Assembly: GCA_035063765.1 (NCBI GenBank)
Contig: JAPSFT010000006.1
Span: 1-64,000, forward strand
From: Deltaproteobacteria bacterium
GTDB taxonomy: Bacteria; Myxococcota_A; UBA9160; PR03
Reading direction: 5' to 3'
Length of the DNA: 64,000 nt
Within the stretch, counting starts at the first letter, position 1. Every line of letters starts with the position of its first letter. A model generated the notes under the pieces. It ran no database searches, had not been told where the DNA came from, and saw only the letters and a list, made by a program, of their open reading frames with translations. Below are positions 17,585 through 26,484 of the stretch, one piece after another. The translations under genes were made by a program, and so were the position numbers.

Positions 17585-18706
17585 TCAGTTCCCTCCCGAG
17601 CCGGGTTCCAAGGCGGCCGCCGCAGGCACCCCGGCGCCCCCTGGCGGTTGCGGATTGGTCCAGGCGAGCTTCGCGAGCGCGGGGCCGCGCAGTGAGCGCG
17701 AGCCGCTCCGGAGCTCGAAGGAGGGCGTGCTCCAGGCGAGGCGCGGGCGCGTGCGCAGCTCGAGGGCGGCGCGCAGCGGCGCCGGGAGCCGGGCGAAGGG
17801 CTCGAAGACCCCGAGCGGCTCCCCGAACTCCGCTCGGCCGGCCAGGCCCGGCGCCGTGAAGCGCAGCCACGCGAGGTCTGGATAGCCGGCGGCGCCTGCT
17901 CGCCAGCCGAGCTCGCTCCCGCTCGGGGCGCCCTGGAAGACCGTGCGCCCGTCGCGCCGGACGAGCAGCCAGGCTTCGCGCGCTCCACTCGGTGTCTCGC
18001 TCTCGCGGAAGTAGAGGCCGAGCCCGGGCTCCATCGCGAAGAGCTCGACGGCGCGGCGCAGGCAGTCCACCTCGAGCCCGGGCGTCCAGCGGTGGGTGAG
18101 CGCGGCGAGCCCGCGCAGCGCGACCGGAGCCGCCGCGCGCCCGGGACGGAAGCTTCCCGTGGCGGAGCCGGCCACCTCGAGCACGTCGAAGTCGCAGCCG
18201 GGGCTCACATCCCGCGCCGGCCAGGCCGGCGCGCCCGCGCCTTCGATCGCGAGATCGATCCCGAGCTCGTTCTTGTCGACGACGAAGCGGCGCGTGGGAC
18301 CTGCCTGGTCGAGGACGATCGACTGGAGGTCGAGACGCCGGCCGTTGTCTTCGAGCCGCCAGCCGCCTTCGCGCTCGCTGCGGGAGAAGCGATGAACCTT
18401 GCCGCCCGGCTCGACGAGCTCCCCCAGCACGACCGCCGTGCGCCCACCGGGCCCCGTGTTGGCGAGCGCGGCCGTGGCCACGAGCAGGTGCCCCGATTCG
18501 AAGCGCGCCACGAGGTCCCAGTACTCGCCGGCCAGCGCCCCCGCCGGAAGCCGGGCCCCCGGATCGCCCCGCTCGACGCTCGCGTCGCTCCGGGCGCCGA
18601 ACGCGAGCCCGCCGCCGATCGTCGCGAGCGACGCCGCCGCCACCACGGCCACCCGGCGGCGGAGCGCGGACGAGAGGGAGCGCGTGCGCAGCGGCGCTGC
18701 CGTCAG
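17585..18706 (-). CDS. predicted exported protein, unknown function
   Basis: About 373 residues if translated from the CTG near 18706; GTG 18652 is another option. No ATG with a ribosome site is seen before the divergent gene. RRRVAVVAAASLATIGGGLA is a signal-peptide or anchor-like segment. The remainder is rich in short beta-like stretches (GHLLVATAALANTGPGGRTA, RRFVVDKNELGIDLAIEG, GCDFDVLEVAGSATGSF). The order of these resembles CrtC/Svf1 lipocalin-like proteins, but I see no diagnostic residue, so I do not assign a function. It ends two bases before the lipid-kinase gene and may deliver or bind a lipid. Confidence 0.55.
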   Translation of the reverse strand: MTAAPLRTRSLSSALRRRVAVVAAASLATIGGGLAFGARSDASVERGDPGARLPAGALAGEYWDLVARFESGHLLVATAALANTGPGGRTAVVLGELVEPGGKVHRFSRSEREGGWRLEDNGRRLDLQSIVLDQAGPTRRFVVDKNELGIDLAIEGAGAPAWPARDVSPGCDFDVLEVAGSATGSFRPGRAAAPVALRGLAALTHRWTPGLEVDCLRRAVELFAMEPGLGLYFRESETPSGAREAWLLVRRDGRTVFQGAPSGSELGWRAGAAGYPDLAWLRFTAPGLAGRAEFGEPLGVFEPFARLPAPLRAALELRTRPRLAWSTPSFELRSGSRSLRGPALAKLAWTNPQPPGGAGVPAAAALEPGSGGN

Positions 18707-18877
18707 GGGACTTGCGCTCCTCTGGTCGAGGTCGGATCGGGCCTCCCGGACCGTCGGGGGTCGGGCATGGCCGGCGCCTCCTCGGATCGCCGCTGGAGGG
18801 AGCGGCTCTGGAACCGGCAGCGACCGGATCGGGGGCCGGGTGTTCCCGTGCCGGTGAGACCGTATCGTAACGCCTCC

Positions 18878-19942
18878 ATGACCGACCGCTTCCAGTCCGG
18901 GGCTGCGCCCGGAGCTGCCTGTCCCGCCGGAGGCGGCTTCCTCACGCTCGCCCATCTCTCGGATCTCCACGCGACCGATGTCCGTCTTGGATCCCCGCGG
19001 GATCTGCTGAGCAAGCGCGCGCTCGGCTGGCTCTCATGGCGCCACAAGCGGCGCAAGGAGCACCTCCAGGCGGTGCTCGAAGCCCTGCTCGAGGATCTCC
19101 GCGCGCACCGCCCGGACCACGTCGCCGTGACGGGCGACCTGACGCACCTGGGCCTCCCGGGGGAGATCGAGGCGGCCGTCGCCTGGCTCGAGCGAATCGG
19201 GCCGCCCGAGCGTGTGGCGATCGTGCCCGGCAACCACGACGCCTACGCCGGGGCCGCCGGTGCCGAGCGCTGGGCACCCTGGCGCGCCTACCTGGGCGAC
19301 GGCGCGGGGCGACAGGCGCCGCGTCCGGACCCGGCCGGCGACCCGGCCACGGCGGGCTTTCCCTGGGTGCGCCGGATCGGCTCCTCGCTCGCGCTCCTCG
19401 GGGTCTCCTCGGCGCGGCCCACCGCGCCGCTGCTTGCCACCGGAGTGATCGGCCAGGCGCAGCGCGCCCGCCTCGAGCAGCAGCTCGACGAGCTCGGGGC
19501 CGAAGGACGTACCCGCGTCGTGCTGATGCACCATCCGCCGATCCCGGCGGGCCAGTCGCGCCGCCGCCAGCTCGACGACGCGGAGGCGTTGCGGGCCCTG
19601 CTCGCGCGGGCGGGCGCCGAGCTGATCCTGCACGGCCACACCCACGAGAGTCATCTCGGCGAGCTGCCCGGGCCCCACGGCGCGATCCCCGTGATCGGCG
19701 TCCCTTCGTCGTCGTCGATCGGGAAGCGTCCGGCGCGGCGTGCGCGCTACCACCTCTATCGCATCGAGCCCCGGCGCGACCCGGCCGGGGCGCCGGCGTG
19801 CCGGCTCTCCTGGCAGGTGCGGGGCTACGACGCCGGGAGCGGGCGATTCGTCGCGGAGGACGGCCCGCGGGCCTGGACGCCGGGCGCTCGATCGCAGCCG
19901 GCCGGCGGGGAGCCGGCGAGCGGGCCGGCCGGTCCGCCCTGA
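18878..19942 (+). CDS. calcineurin-like metallophosphoesterase
   Basis: 354 residues from ATG 18878. All five metallophosphoesterase blocks are visible: LAHLSDLHA (DxH), VTGDLTHLG (GD), IVPGNHDAY (GNHD), LMHHPPIP (H) and LHGHTHESH (GHTH). The DLLSKRALGWLSWRHKRR insertion after block I matches a group often annotated as UDP-2,3-diacylglucosamine or 3',5'-cyclic nucleotide phosphodiesterase relatives, but substrate cannot be assigned. It is cytoplasmic, as no signal peptide is seen. It is divergent from the exported protein gene and convergent with the nucleotidyltransferase gene. Confidence 0.87.
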   Translation: MTDRFQSGAAPGAACPAGGGFLTLAHLSDLHATDVRLGSPRDLLSKRALGWLSWRHKRRKEHLQAVLEALLEDLRAHRPDHVAVTGDLTHLGLPGEIEAAVAWLERIGPPERVAIVPGNHDAYAGAAGAERWAPWRAYLGDGAGRQAPRPDPAGDPATAGFPWVRRIGSSLALLGVSSARPTAPLLATGVIGQAQRARLEQQLDELGAEGRTRVVLMHHPPIPAGQSRRRQLDDAEALRALLARAGAELILHGHTHESHLGELPGPHGAIPVIGVPSSSSIGKRPARRARYHLYRIEPRRDPAGAPACRLSWQVRGYDAGSGRFVAEDGPRAWTPGARSQPAGGEPASGPAGPP

Positions 19943-19967
19943 GGTGGCGCGAAGCAGCGCCCTTCCG

Positions 19968-20768
19968 TCAGGACGCGGTCCGCCGGGCGGCCAGGACCCG
20001 GGCAGCGGCCTCGAGGTCGGCGGCGCCGTCGACGTCGATCGCGCACTCGGCAAAGGGCATGCGGATCGCGGCGGCCCGCACGCCCATCGCGGCCGAGACA
20101 CGGGCCACCGCGGCGTCGAGCGGGAGGCGGCCGAGCGCGAAGCGCGCGAGAGTGACCGGGCCGAAGAGCGCGGCCATCCGCCACGGTCGCTTGCGGACGA
20201 CCTCGGCGCGGACCCAGAAGCGCGCCGCCTCGGCGGCGCGGGGCGTCCGGAAGCAGAAGAGGTTCGCCCCCGTGACGGCGTCGTCGCCGAGCGGGATGAA
20301 GGTCCGGCGCACGCGCGGAAACCGGGCCCGGAACAGGGAGGCCTCGACCACCGCCACCGCGACGTCGGCGCCGGTGGCGTCGGCCGCCCCCAGGAAATGC
20401 CGCACCATGGCGGGCGTCAGCAGCGGGTGATCCGCGGTGGTGACGAGCACGGCACCGCCGCCGGACTCGCGCACGAGGAAGTCGTGGACGCTCGCGGCGG
20501 GCGAGCCCGCGCTCGCGTGGTGGCGCAGCCAGCCCTCCGCCACCCAGGCGCGCAGCACCGGCGTCGCCTCGAGCAGGGCCGCATCGCCGGCGCTCACGAA
20601 GGTGGGGCGCGTGCCGACCGCCTCGCGCAGGCACGCGAGCACGCGCTCGATCATCGGCGTGCCGTCGACCTCGACGAGCGCCTTGGTGGCGGTGGGCAGG
20701 CCCATCTCGCCCTCGCCCGCGCGCCGGCCGGCGAGCACCAGGACGCGCGCGATGCCCGGATCGGTCAT
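19968..20768 (-). CDS. MobA-like NTP transferase domain protein
   Basis: 266 residues from ATG 20768. The Rossmann-like nucleotidyltransferase signature is VLVLAGRRAG followed by TKALVEVDGTPMIERVL, with the catalytic acidic site in VLVTTADHPLLTP. It fits the NTP_transf_3 group (MobA, IspD-like and sugar nucleotidyltransferases). The C-terminal 90 residues (WVRAEVVRKRPWRMAALFG) are outside the core. The transferred nucleotide and acceptor are unknown. Convergent to the metallophosphoesterase gene; 257 bases separate its start from dnaE2 on the other strand. Confidence 0.75.
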   Translation of the reverse strand: MTDPGIARVLVLAGRRAGEGEMGLPTATKALVEVDGTPMIERVLACLREAVGTRPTFVSAGDAALLEATPVLRAWVAEGWLRHHASAGSPAASVHDFLVRESGGGAVLVTTADHPLLTPAMVRHFLGAADATGADVAVAVVEASLFRARFPRVRRTFIPLGDDAVTGANLFCFRTPRAAEAARFWVRAEVVRKRPWRMAALFGPVTLARFALGRLPLDAAVARVSAAMGVRAAAIRMPFAECAIDVDGAADLEAAARVLAARRTAS

Positions 20769-21025
20769 GGGTGGCCCTACCTGCCCCCGGCGCCAAGCCG
20801 GATCTGGGCAGGACCCCGGGGGCTCCGGCACCGGCCGGAACGGGGCTCCCACCCGCTGGAACGATGCAGCGTGCGGACCCGGCCCGATCACCGGCCCTCG
20901 CGACGCACCGTGCGGCGCAGGATACCGCCCGCGGGGCCCGCCGGACCGCTCCCGGTCCTCGTTCCTCCTCCACCGCGACCGCTTCCCATCCTCGCTGTCT
21001 TCCCCTCCGGCTTGCTCCAAGGCGA

Positions 21026-24000
21026 ATGGAAGGCGAAGATCGGGAGGTGCCCCACCCCTCGGACTACGTCGAGCTGCGCTGCGCCAGCGCCTTCTCGTTC
21101 CTGGCCGGCGCCTCGAACCCCGAGGATCTGGTCGACCGCGCCGCCGGGACGGGGCATCACGCGCTCGCGCTCGCCGACCGCGACGGGCTCTACGGGATCC
21201 CGCGCTTCCACCAGGCCGCGCAGGCCGCCGGCCTCGCGGCGATCGTCGGCGCGCGCGTGCGGGTTCTCGGCGGTCCCGAGCTGCTCCTGCTGGTCGAGAC
21301 GGCGCGCGGCCATCGCCACCTCGCGCGGCTGCTCACCGCCGCGCACGCGAAGGGCGGCAAGCACGCGCCCCGCTTCGTGACCTGGGACGAGCTCGAGGCG
21401 CACGCGGGCGAGCTCGTCGCGCTCGTGCGCGGCGACGCCGCGCTCTCGGCGGCGGCGCTCGACCGCGTGCGCGCGACGGCCGGCGCCGGGCGCACCTGGG
21501 TCGACGTCTCGCGCCACCTCGACCGCCGGCTCGAGGCGGCGGCACGCCGGGCAGCGGCGCTCGCCGAGGCCTGCGGCGTGCCGGTGGTGGCCAGCAACGA
21601 CGTCCGCCACGCACGCGCGGCCGACCGCGTGGTGCTCGACGTGCTCACCTGCCTGCGCGAGAAGACCTCCCTCGACGGCGCCGGGCGGCGGCTCGCGCCG
21701 AACGCCGAGCGGCACCTGAAGCCGCCCGCCGAGATGGCGCGCCTGTTCGCCGACCGCCCCGACTGGCTGCGCGCGACGCGCGCCGTGGCCGAGCGCTGCG
21801 CCTTCCGGCTCGACGCGCTCGGCTACCACTTCCCCGCCTTTCCGACACCGGACGGCGTCTCGCAGCAGGAGTGGCTGCGCCGGCTCACCTTCGCAGGCGC
21901 CCGGCGTCGCTACGGGAGCCCCCTCCCCGATCGCGCACGCCGCCAGCTCGAGCACGAGCTCGCGGTGATCGCCAAGCTCGATCTCGCCGGCTACTTCCTG
22001 ATCGTCGAGGACCTGGCGCGCTTCGCGCGGGAGCGCGGGATGCTGGCCCAGGGCCGGGGCTCCGCCGCCAACAGCGCGGTCTGCTACGCGCTCGGCATCA
22101 CCGCGGTCGACCCGGTCGGGATGGAGCTGCTCTTCGAGCGCTTCCTGTCCGAGGAGCGCGGCGAGTGGCCCGACATCGACATCGACCTGCCCTCGGGCGA
22201 GCCGCGCGAGGCGGTGATCCAGTACGTCTTCGCGCGCTACGGAGCGCGCGAGCCCGCGGGAACCACCGGGACGGGCGCGGCGATGACCGCCAACGTGATC
22301 ACCTGGCGCACGCGGCTCGCGGTGCGCGAGGTCGGCAAGGTGCTGGGGCTCGACCCGGGCGCGATCGACCGGCTCGCGAAGCTGCTCTCGACGCTCGCGC
22401 TGCGCGAGGACCTCGACGAGACGCGCGCGCTGCTGCGCCAGGGCGGCGTGGACCCGGGCGCGCCCCAGGTGCGCGCGCTGCTCGGGCTGGTCGGGCGGAT
22501 GACCGGGCTCCCGCGCCACCTCGGCCAGCACCCGGGCGGGATCGTGATCGCCGCCGGGCGCCTCGACGAGGTGGTGCCGATCGAGCCCGCCGCGATGCCC
22601 GGCCGCCGCGTGATCCAGTGGGACAAGGACGACTGCGCCGATCTCGGCATCATCAAGATCGACCTGCTCGGGCTCGGCATGCTGAACGCGCTCGAGCGCA
22701 CGATCACGCTGGTGCGCGAGCACGAGGGCGTCGCGATCGACCTGGCGCGGCTGCCCGCCGACGACGCTGCCACCTGGGCCATGATCCAGCGCGCCGACAC
22801 GATGGGCACCTTCCAGATCGAGAGCCGCGCGCAGATGGCGACGCTCCCGCGCATGAAGCCGGCCTCGTTCTACGACCTGGTCGTGGAGGTGGCGATCATC
22901 CGCCCGGGCCCGATCGTGGGCCGCCTCGTGCACCCCTACCTGAACCGGCGTGCCGGCCGCGAGCCCGTCACCTATCCGCACCCCTCGCTCGAGCCGATCC
23001 TGCGCCGCACGCTCGGCGTGCCGCTGTTCCAGGAGCAGCTCCTGCGCATCGCGATGACCGCGGCCGGCTTCGGCGGCGGCGAGGCCGAGGAGCTGCGCCG
23101 CGCGATGGGCTTCAAGCGCTCGCGCGAGCGCATGGAGCGGCTCGAGGCGCGCCTGCGCGCCGGCATGACCGCCCGCGGGATCACCGGCCCGGCCCAGGAC
23201 GACGTGGTGCGCGGCATCACCTCCTTCGCCCTCTACGGCTTCCCCGAGTCCCATGCCGCCAGCTTCGCCCTGATCGCCTGGGCCTCCGCCTGGCTCAAGC
23301 AACACCATCCAGCGGCCTTCCTCGCCGGCCTCCTCGACGCCTGGCCCATGGGCTTCTACTCCCCGGCGACACTGGTCCAGGACGCCCGACGCCACGGCGT
23401 CGCCGTCCTGCCGATCGACGTCGCCCACTCTTCGTGGCAATGCACCTTGGAAGCAACCACGCGTGCTCCCGCGAACCCCGAACCCCCCGCCGTCCGCCTT
23501 CCCTTCCGCTTCGTCCGCGGCCTGCGCGAACGAAGCGCCCGCCGCATCGAAGCGGCCCGCGCCGAACGCCCCTTCTCCCACGCCGCCGACCTCGCCCGCC
23601 GCGCCGCCCTCGCCCGCGAGGAGCTCCTCGCCCTCGCCGAGCTCGGCGCGCTCGCCTCGATCGACCCCGCCGCGCGCACCCGGCGCGCCGCGCTCTGGCA
23701 GGTCGCCGGCCTCGAGCGCGACCCGCGCTCGCTCTTCGCCGGCGCCGCGCCCGCGAGCACCGATTCGCCGCTCCCCGAGATGTCCCCGCTCGAGGCGACG
23801 CTCGCCGACTACCGCACGAGCGGCCTCTCGACGGGCCCCCACGTGATGGCGCACCTGCGCGAGGCCCTCCAGGCGCGCGGCGTCCTCCCCGCCGCGGCGC
23901 TGCGCGCCGTCCCCGACGGCCGCCGCGTCCGCACCGCGGGCCACGTGGTCGTGCGCCAGCGCCCGGGCTCGGCGCAGGGCATGTGCTTCCTCACGCTCGA

Positions 24001-24205
24001 GGACGAGACCGGCACCTCGAACGCGGTCCTGACCCCGCCCCGCTACCGGCGCTTCCGCGCACCGCTCCACACCGCGCCGCTCGTCGAGATCGAGGGCCCG
24101 GTCCAGAACGTCGACGGCGTCGTCCACGTGCGCGTCGAGCGGCTGGCCCCGCTCGCACTCCCCGCGGACCTCGACGCCCTGCCGGCTTCACACGACTACC
24201 GCTGA
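21026..24205 (+). CDS. dnaE2: error-prone DNA polymerase III alpha-like subunit, DnaE2/ImuC
   Basis: 1059 residues from ATG 21026. It has the PHP domain at the N-terminus, the polymerase palm with RGSAANSAVCYALGI, the catalytic pair in PDIDIDLP and the third acid in KIDLLGLGML, then a C-terminal OB-like region. The PHP metal ligands are replaced: ELRCAS where replicative DnaE has HCHS, and ADRDGLYG where it has DHDG. AAMTANVITWRTRLAVREVGK and QYVFARYG are typical of DnaE2. The enzyme does mutagenic translesion synthesis, normally with ImuA/ImuB; neither is nearby. Its last 18 bases overlap the convergent PEP-CTERM gene. Confidence 0.92.
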   Translation: MEGEDREVPHPSDYVELRCASAFSFLAGASNPEDLVDRAAGTGHHALALADRDGLYGIPRFHQAAQAAGLAAIVGARVRVLGGPELLLLVETARGHRHLARLLTAAHAKGGKHAPRFVTWDELEAHAGELVALVRGDAALSAAALDRVRATAGAGRTWVDVSRHLDRRLEAAARRAAALAEACGVPVVASNDVRHARAADRVVLDVLTCLREKTSLDGAGRRLAPNAERHLKPPAEMARLFADRPDWLRATRAVAERCAFRLDALGYHFPAFPTPDGVSQQEWLRRLTFAGARRRYGSPLPDRARRQLEHELAVIAKLDLAGYFLIVEDLARFARERGMLAQGRGSAANSAVCYALGITAVDPVGMELLFERFLSEERGEWPDIDIDLPSGEPREAVIQYVFARYGAREPAGTTGTGAAMTANVITWRTRLAVREVGKVLGLDPGAIDRLAKLLSTLALREDLDETRALLRQGGVDPGAPQVRALLGLVGRMTGLPRHLGQHPGGIVIAAGRLDEVVPIEPAAMPGRRVIQWDKDDCADLGIIKIDLLGLGMLNALERTITLVREHEGVAIDLARLPADDAATWAMIQRADTMGTFQIESRAQMATLPRMKPASFYDLVVEVAIIRPGPIVGRLVHPYLNRRAGREPVTYPHPSLEPILRRTLGVPLFQEQLLRIAMTAAGFGGGEAEELRRAMGFKRSRERMERLEARLRAGMTARGITGPAQDDVVRGITSFALYGFPESHAASFALIAWASAWLKQHHPAAFLAGLLDAWPMGFYSPATLVQDARRHGVAVLPIDVAHSSWQCTLEATTRAPANPEPPAVRLPFRFVRGLRERSARRIEAARAERPFSHAADLARRAALAREELLALAELGALASIDPAARTRRAALWQVAGLERDPRSLFAGAAPASTDSPLPEMSPLEATLADYRTSGLSTGPHVMAHLREALQARGVLPAAALRAVPDGRRVRTAGHVVVRQRPGSAQGMCFLTLEDETGTSNAVLTPPRYRRFRAPLHTAPLVEIEGPVQNVDGVVHVRVERLAPLALPADLDALPASHDYR

Positions 24206-25027
24206 GGTGCTTCCTCGGATCCCGACCGCCTGCGGGCCACCGCTCGCCCGCGCGACCGACGTCGAGGGCCAGCGCCCCGGGCGCCTCGGCCTCCGGCCCC
24301 GGGTCTGGACCGCCGGGAGCGCGAGCAACCCGAGGGCGAGCAGGCCAAGCGTCCCGGGCTCCGGCGCGAGGGCTGGCGTCGGCCTTCCCGGCGAGAGGTT
24401 CACGACGGCGTCGAGCTCGAAGGAATCGAGACCCGGCGTGAAGCCGTCGTCGTGGACGAGAACGCTCACCAGCTCGAGTGGACCGAGGTCGAGGCGGTCG
24501 AGATCGATCGCGATCAGCGTGTCCCGGGCATCCGGGCCGAACCCCGGCGTGTCCGCCGAGAAGATGATGAGCTCGTCCAGGCTCCCGAGCAGCAGCAGCG
24601 CTCCCGACGCGAGCCGGCCCCGGAAGCTCGCACCGTCGAGCCCACCGTCCTCGAAGAAGAAGAGCTCGGCGCCCTCCAGCGAGGGCCCTGCGCTGCGGAT
24701 CCCGTCGCTCGTCACCGTGCGCTCGAAGGCGAGCTCGATCCCCCCACCCGTGCCGAGTGCCACCGCGAGCTGGCTGTCCGGCTCGACGCCGAAGCCGATG
24801 TCGTCGGGATCGAAGAGCGCGGCACTGCCGTCGAGGCCGAGATCGCCGTCGGACGCCGGCGCATAGTGGACGACGACGCTTGCCGGAAGCCCACCGGGGA
24901 CACCGAAGAGGAAGGGCGAGGGGTCGGCGAGTCGGATCGACGAGGCCTGGACCGGAGAGGCGGGGAGTCCGGCGGCGATCAGGAGCAGCAGAAGGGACGA
25001 GGACGGCGTGAGGAGCCAGCGGTACAT
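24188..25027 (-). CDS. exported protein with PEP-CTERM-like sorting signal
   Basis: 279 residues. ATG 25027 sits eight bases after GGAG; the in-frame GTG at 25042 is less likely. A signal peptide spans about 1-28 (LLLLLIAAGLPASPVQA). The middle is a beta-rich domain without a recognised family. PEPGTLGLLALGLLALPAV near residue 222 followed by RGRRPRR is a PEP-CTERM signal, which exosortase systems use for surface sorting. Oddly, about 30 further residues follow the basic cluster, and the stop lies inside the dnaE2 3' end. No exosortase gene is in the window. Confidence 0.75.
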   Translation of the reverse strand: MYRWLLTPSSSLLLLLIAAGLPASPVQASSIRLADPSPFLFGVPGGLPASVVVHYAPASDGDLGLDGSAALFDPDDIGFGVEPDSQLAVALGTGGGIELAFERTVTSDGIRSAGPSLEGAELFFFEDGGLDGASFRGRLASGALLLLGSLDELIIFSADTPGFGPDARDTLIAIDLDRLDLGPLELVSVLVHDDGFTPGLDSFELDAVVNLSPGRPTPALAPEPGTLGLLALGLLALPAVQTRGRRPRRPGRWPSTSVARASGGPQAVGIRGSTSAVVV

Positions 25028-25228
25028 CGGCGGCATCTCCACTGCACAGTGTCGGATGAGCAGCGATCCACACCGTGGAAGTGGGCTACGCGCCGAGGGA
25101 GTGGCAGGCGGCGGGCGGCGGGCGATGATGCATCCTGGCGGAGAAGGTGTGCGGATCCACCGAGTTGCGCGCCTTCCCTGCCGGCTCGCTGCCGATCGGC
25201 GCGGCCCGGAGACGCGATCGGACGGGTT

Positions 25229-26308
25229 CTAGTCGCGCTCGCCCTCGAGGACCGCTCCCAGGTAGCAGACGTTCGCGGCATCCGCGGAAGCACGGACACG
25301 GACCCGGGTCGATGCCGGCACGAGCACCTCGAGGGTGAGGAAGTCCCGCGCGGCGATCCGGCGCGAGACGTCGTCGATGGTGATCGAGAGGCAGTCCGAT
25401 CCCACGAAGGCCACGCTGAAGTCGATCTCGCCGGCCCGATCGGGATCGGGCAGTGGCTCCCAAGGGGGCGGCGGAACGACGCGTCTCAGGGTCGGTCGTT
25501 GGATCCAGCCAAGGGTCTCGTCCTCGCAGGCGCAGCGCGAGGATCCGAGGCTCGTTCCATCCCAGAGCGTCCCGCGATGATGGATCACCCGCAACGCGAT
25601 CGGCCGCTCGATCCCGAAGGCGTCGCTGAACTCGCGCAAGGCGGCGGAGGCACCGGGGCCGAGGGCGTCGTCCTCTTGCGAGCAGCGGCGGACGTCCAGG
25701 CAGATCTGGAAGGCCGGGTCGGAGAGCACCGGGCGTGAGACGGCGAAGGTCCAGCGGAAGCGGGCCGGCAGCCCCCCGGCGCCGGTCTCGGGGCAATGCG
25801 GGACGTTCTGGTACAGCGGCCGCCCATGGACGGAACGCTCCGCGGACACGCCGAGCGCACCCTCGGCCACGAAGGCCTCCCCGAGGCTTCCCGCCCGGGA
25901 GTACGGGTCGGGTGCGCCACTCGAGCTGCACGAGCAGCCGGCGGCCGTCGCGAAGCCTCGGCGGGGAATCGCGCTGCCCGGGTCGTCGAAGCCGCCACTG
26001 CCAGCGGGAGGCCCCTCGGTGGTCCACCGGGTGGCTCCGGCGAAGCGGCTTCGGGTCGGCCGGGGAAGCCGCTCGTCACCGCCCCCCCGGCCCGGCAGGT
26101 TCTCGCGATCCCCGACGTACTCGCATTCGAGGGTCGAGGGCGAGGAGGCGGCTGCGGTCTCCGGATCGGGTAGGAGCCCGATCGGGAGCAGCAGCAGGAG
26201 GAGGAGCGCCCGGCGCAGCCGGGCCGGCCTGCGAACCGGGGTGGCGCAGCGCCGCCCCTGGCCCCTCGAACGGAGCCCGGCCGAGACGCGTCGGCGTGTC
26301 TTCCGCAT
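25229..26308 (-). CDS. exported protein of a new four-copy family (long form)
   Basis: 359 residues from ATG 26308. The basic start MRKTRRR leads into LLLLLLLPIGLLP, a signal peptide. The mature protein has ECEYVG, then GALGVSAE, PLYQNVP, SDPAFQICLDVRR, EDDALGPGASAALREF, RVIHHRG, SRCACEDETLGWI and IAARDFLTLEVLVP, ending NVCYLGAVLEGE. These blocks recur in the same order in 31671-32804, and more loosely in 30735-31604 and the end of 27274-29352. I know no named family with them. It is transcribed away from the cohesin-like gene at 26485. Secreted or surface location is inferred from the signal peptide. Confidence 0.75.
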   Translation of the reverse strand: MRKTRRRVSAGLRSRGQGRRCATPVRRPARLRRALLLLLLLPIGLLPDPETAAASSPSTLECEYVGDRENLPGRGGGDERLPRPTRSRFAGATRWTTEGPPAGSGGFDDPGSAIPRRGFATAAGCSCSSSGAPDPYSRAGSLGEAFVAEGALGVSAERSVHGRPLYQNVPHCPETGAGGLPARFRWTFAVSRPVLSDPAFQICLDVRRCSQEDDALGPGASAALREFSDAFGIERPIALRVIHHRGTLWDGTSLGSSRCACEDETLGWIQRPTLRRVVPPPPWEPLPDPDRAGEIDFSVAFVGSDCLSITIDDVSRRIAARDFLTLEVLVPASTRVRVRASADAANVCYLGAVLEGERD

Positions 26309-26484
26309 CCTCGCTCCGAAACCGCAGGATCCCCGGTCCAGCAGCAGCGCCGCCCAGCATACCCACGGAAGTGGATCCGACACAAGCCTCATCGGAGTTG
26401 CGGAAGTCCCACGAGAAGGCTGGACGGGAGCGGCGGATCTGTGGTCCAATCCCTCGCCGTTGCACGACGAGGGAGTTGCCGAAG

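Noticed and set aside
20888-24127. A 1079-residue open frame antisense to dnaE2
   Set aside because: Composition is Arg/Gly/Glu/Ala-rich without motifs; it mirrors the codon pattern of dnaE2, which is unmistakable on the other strand.
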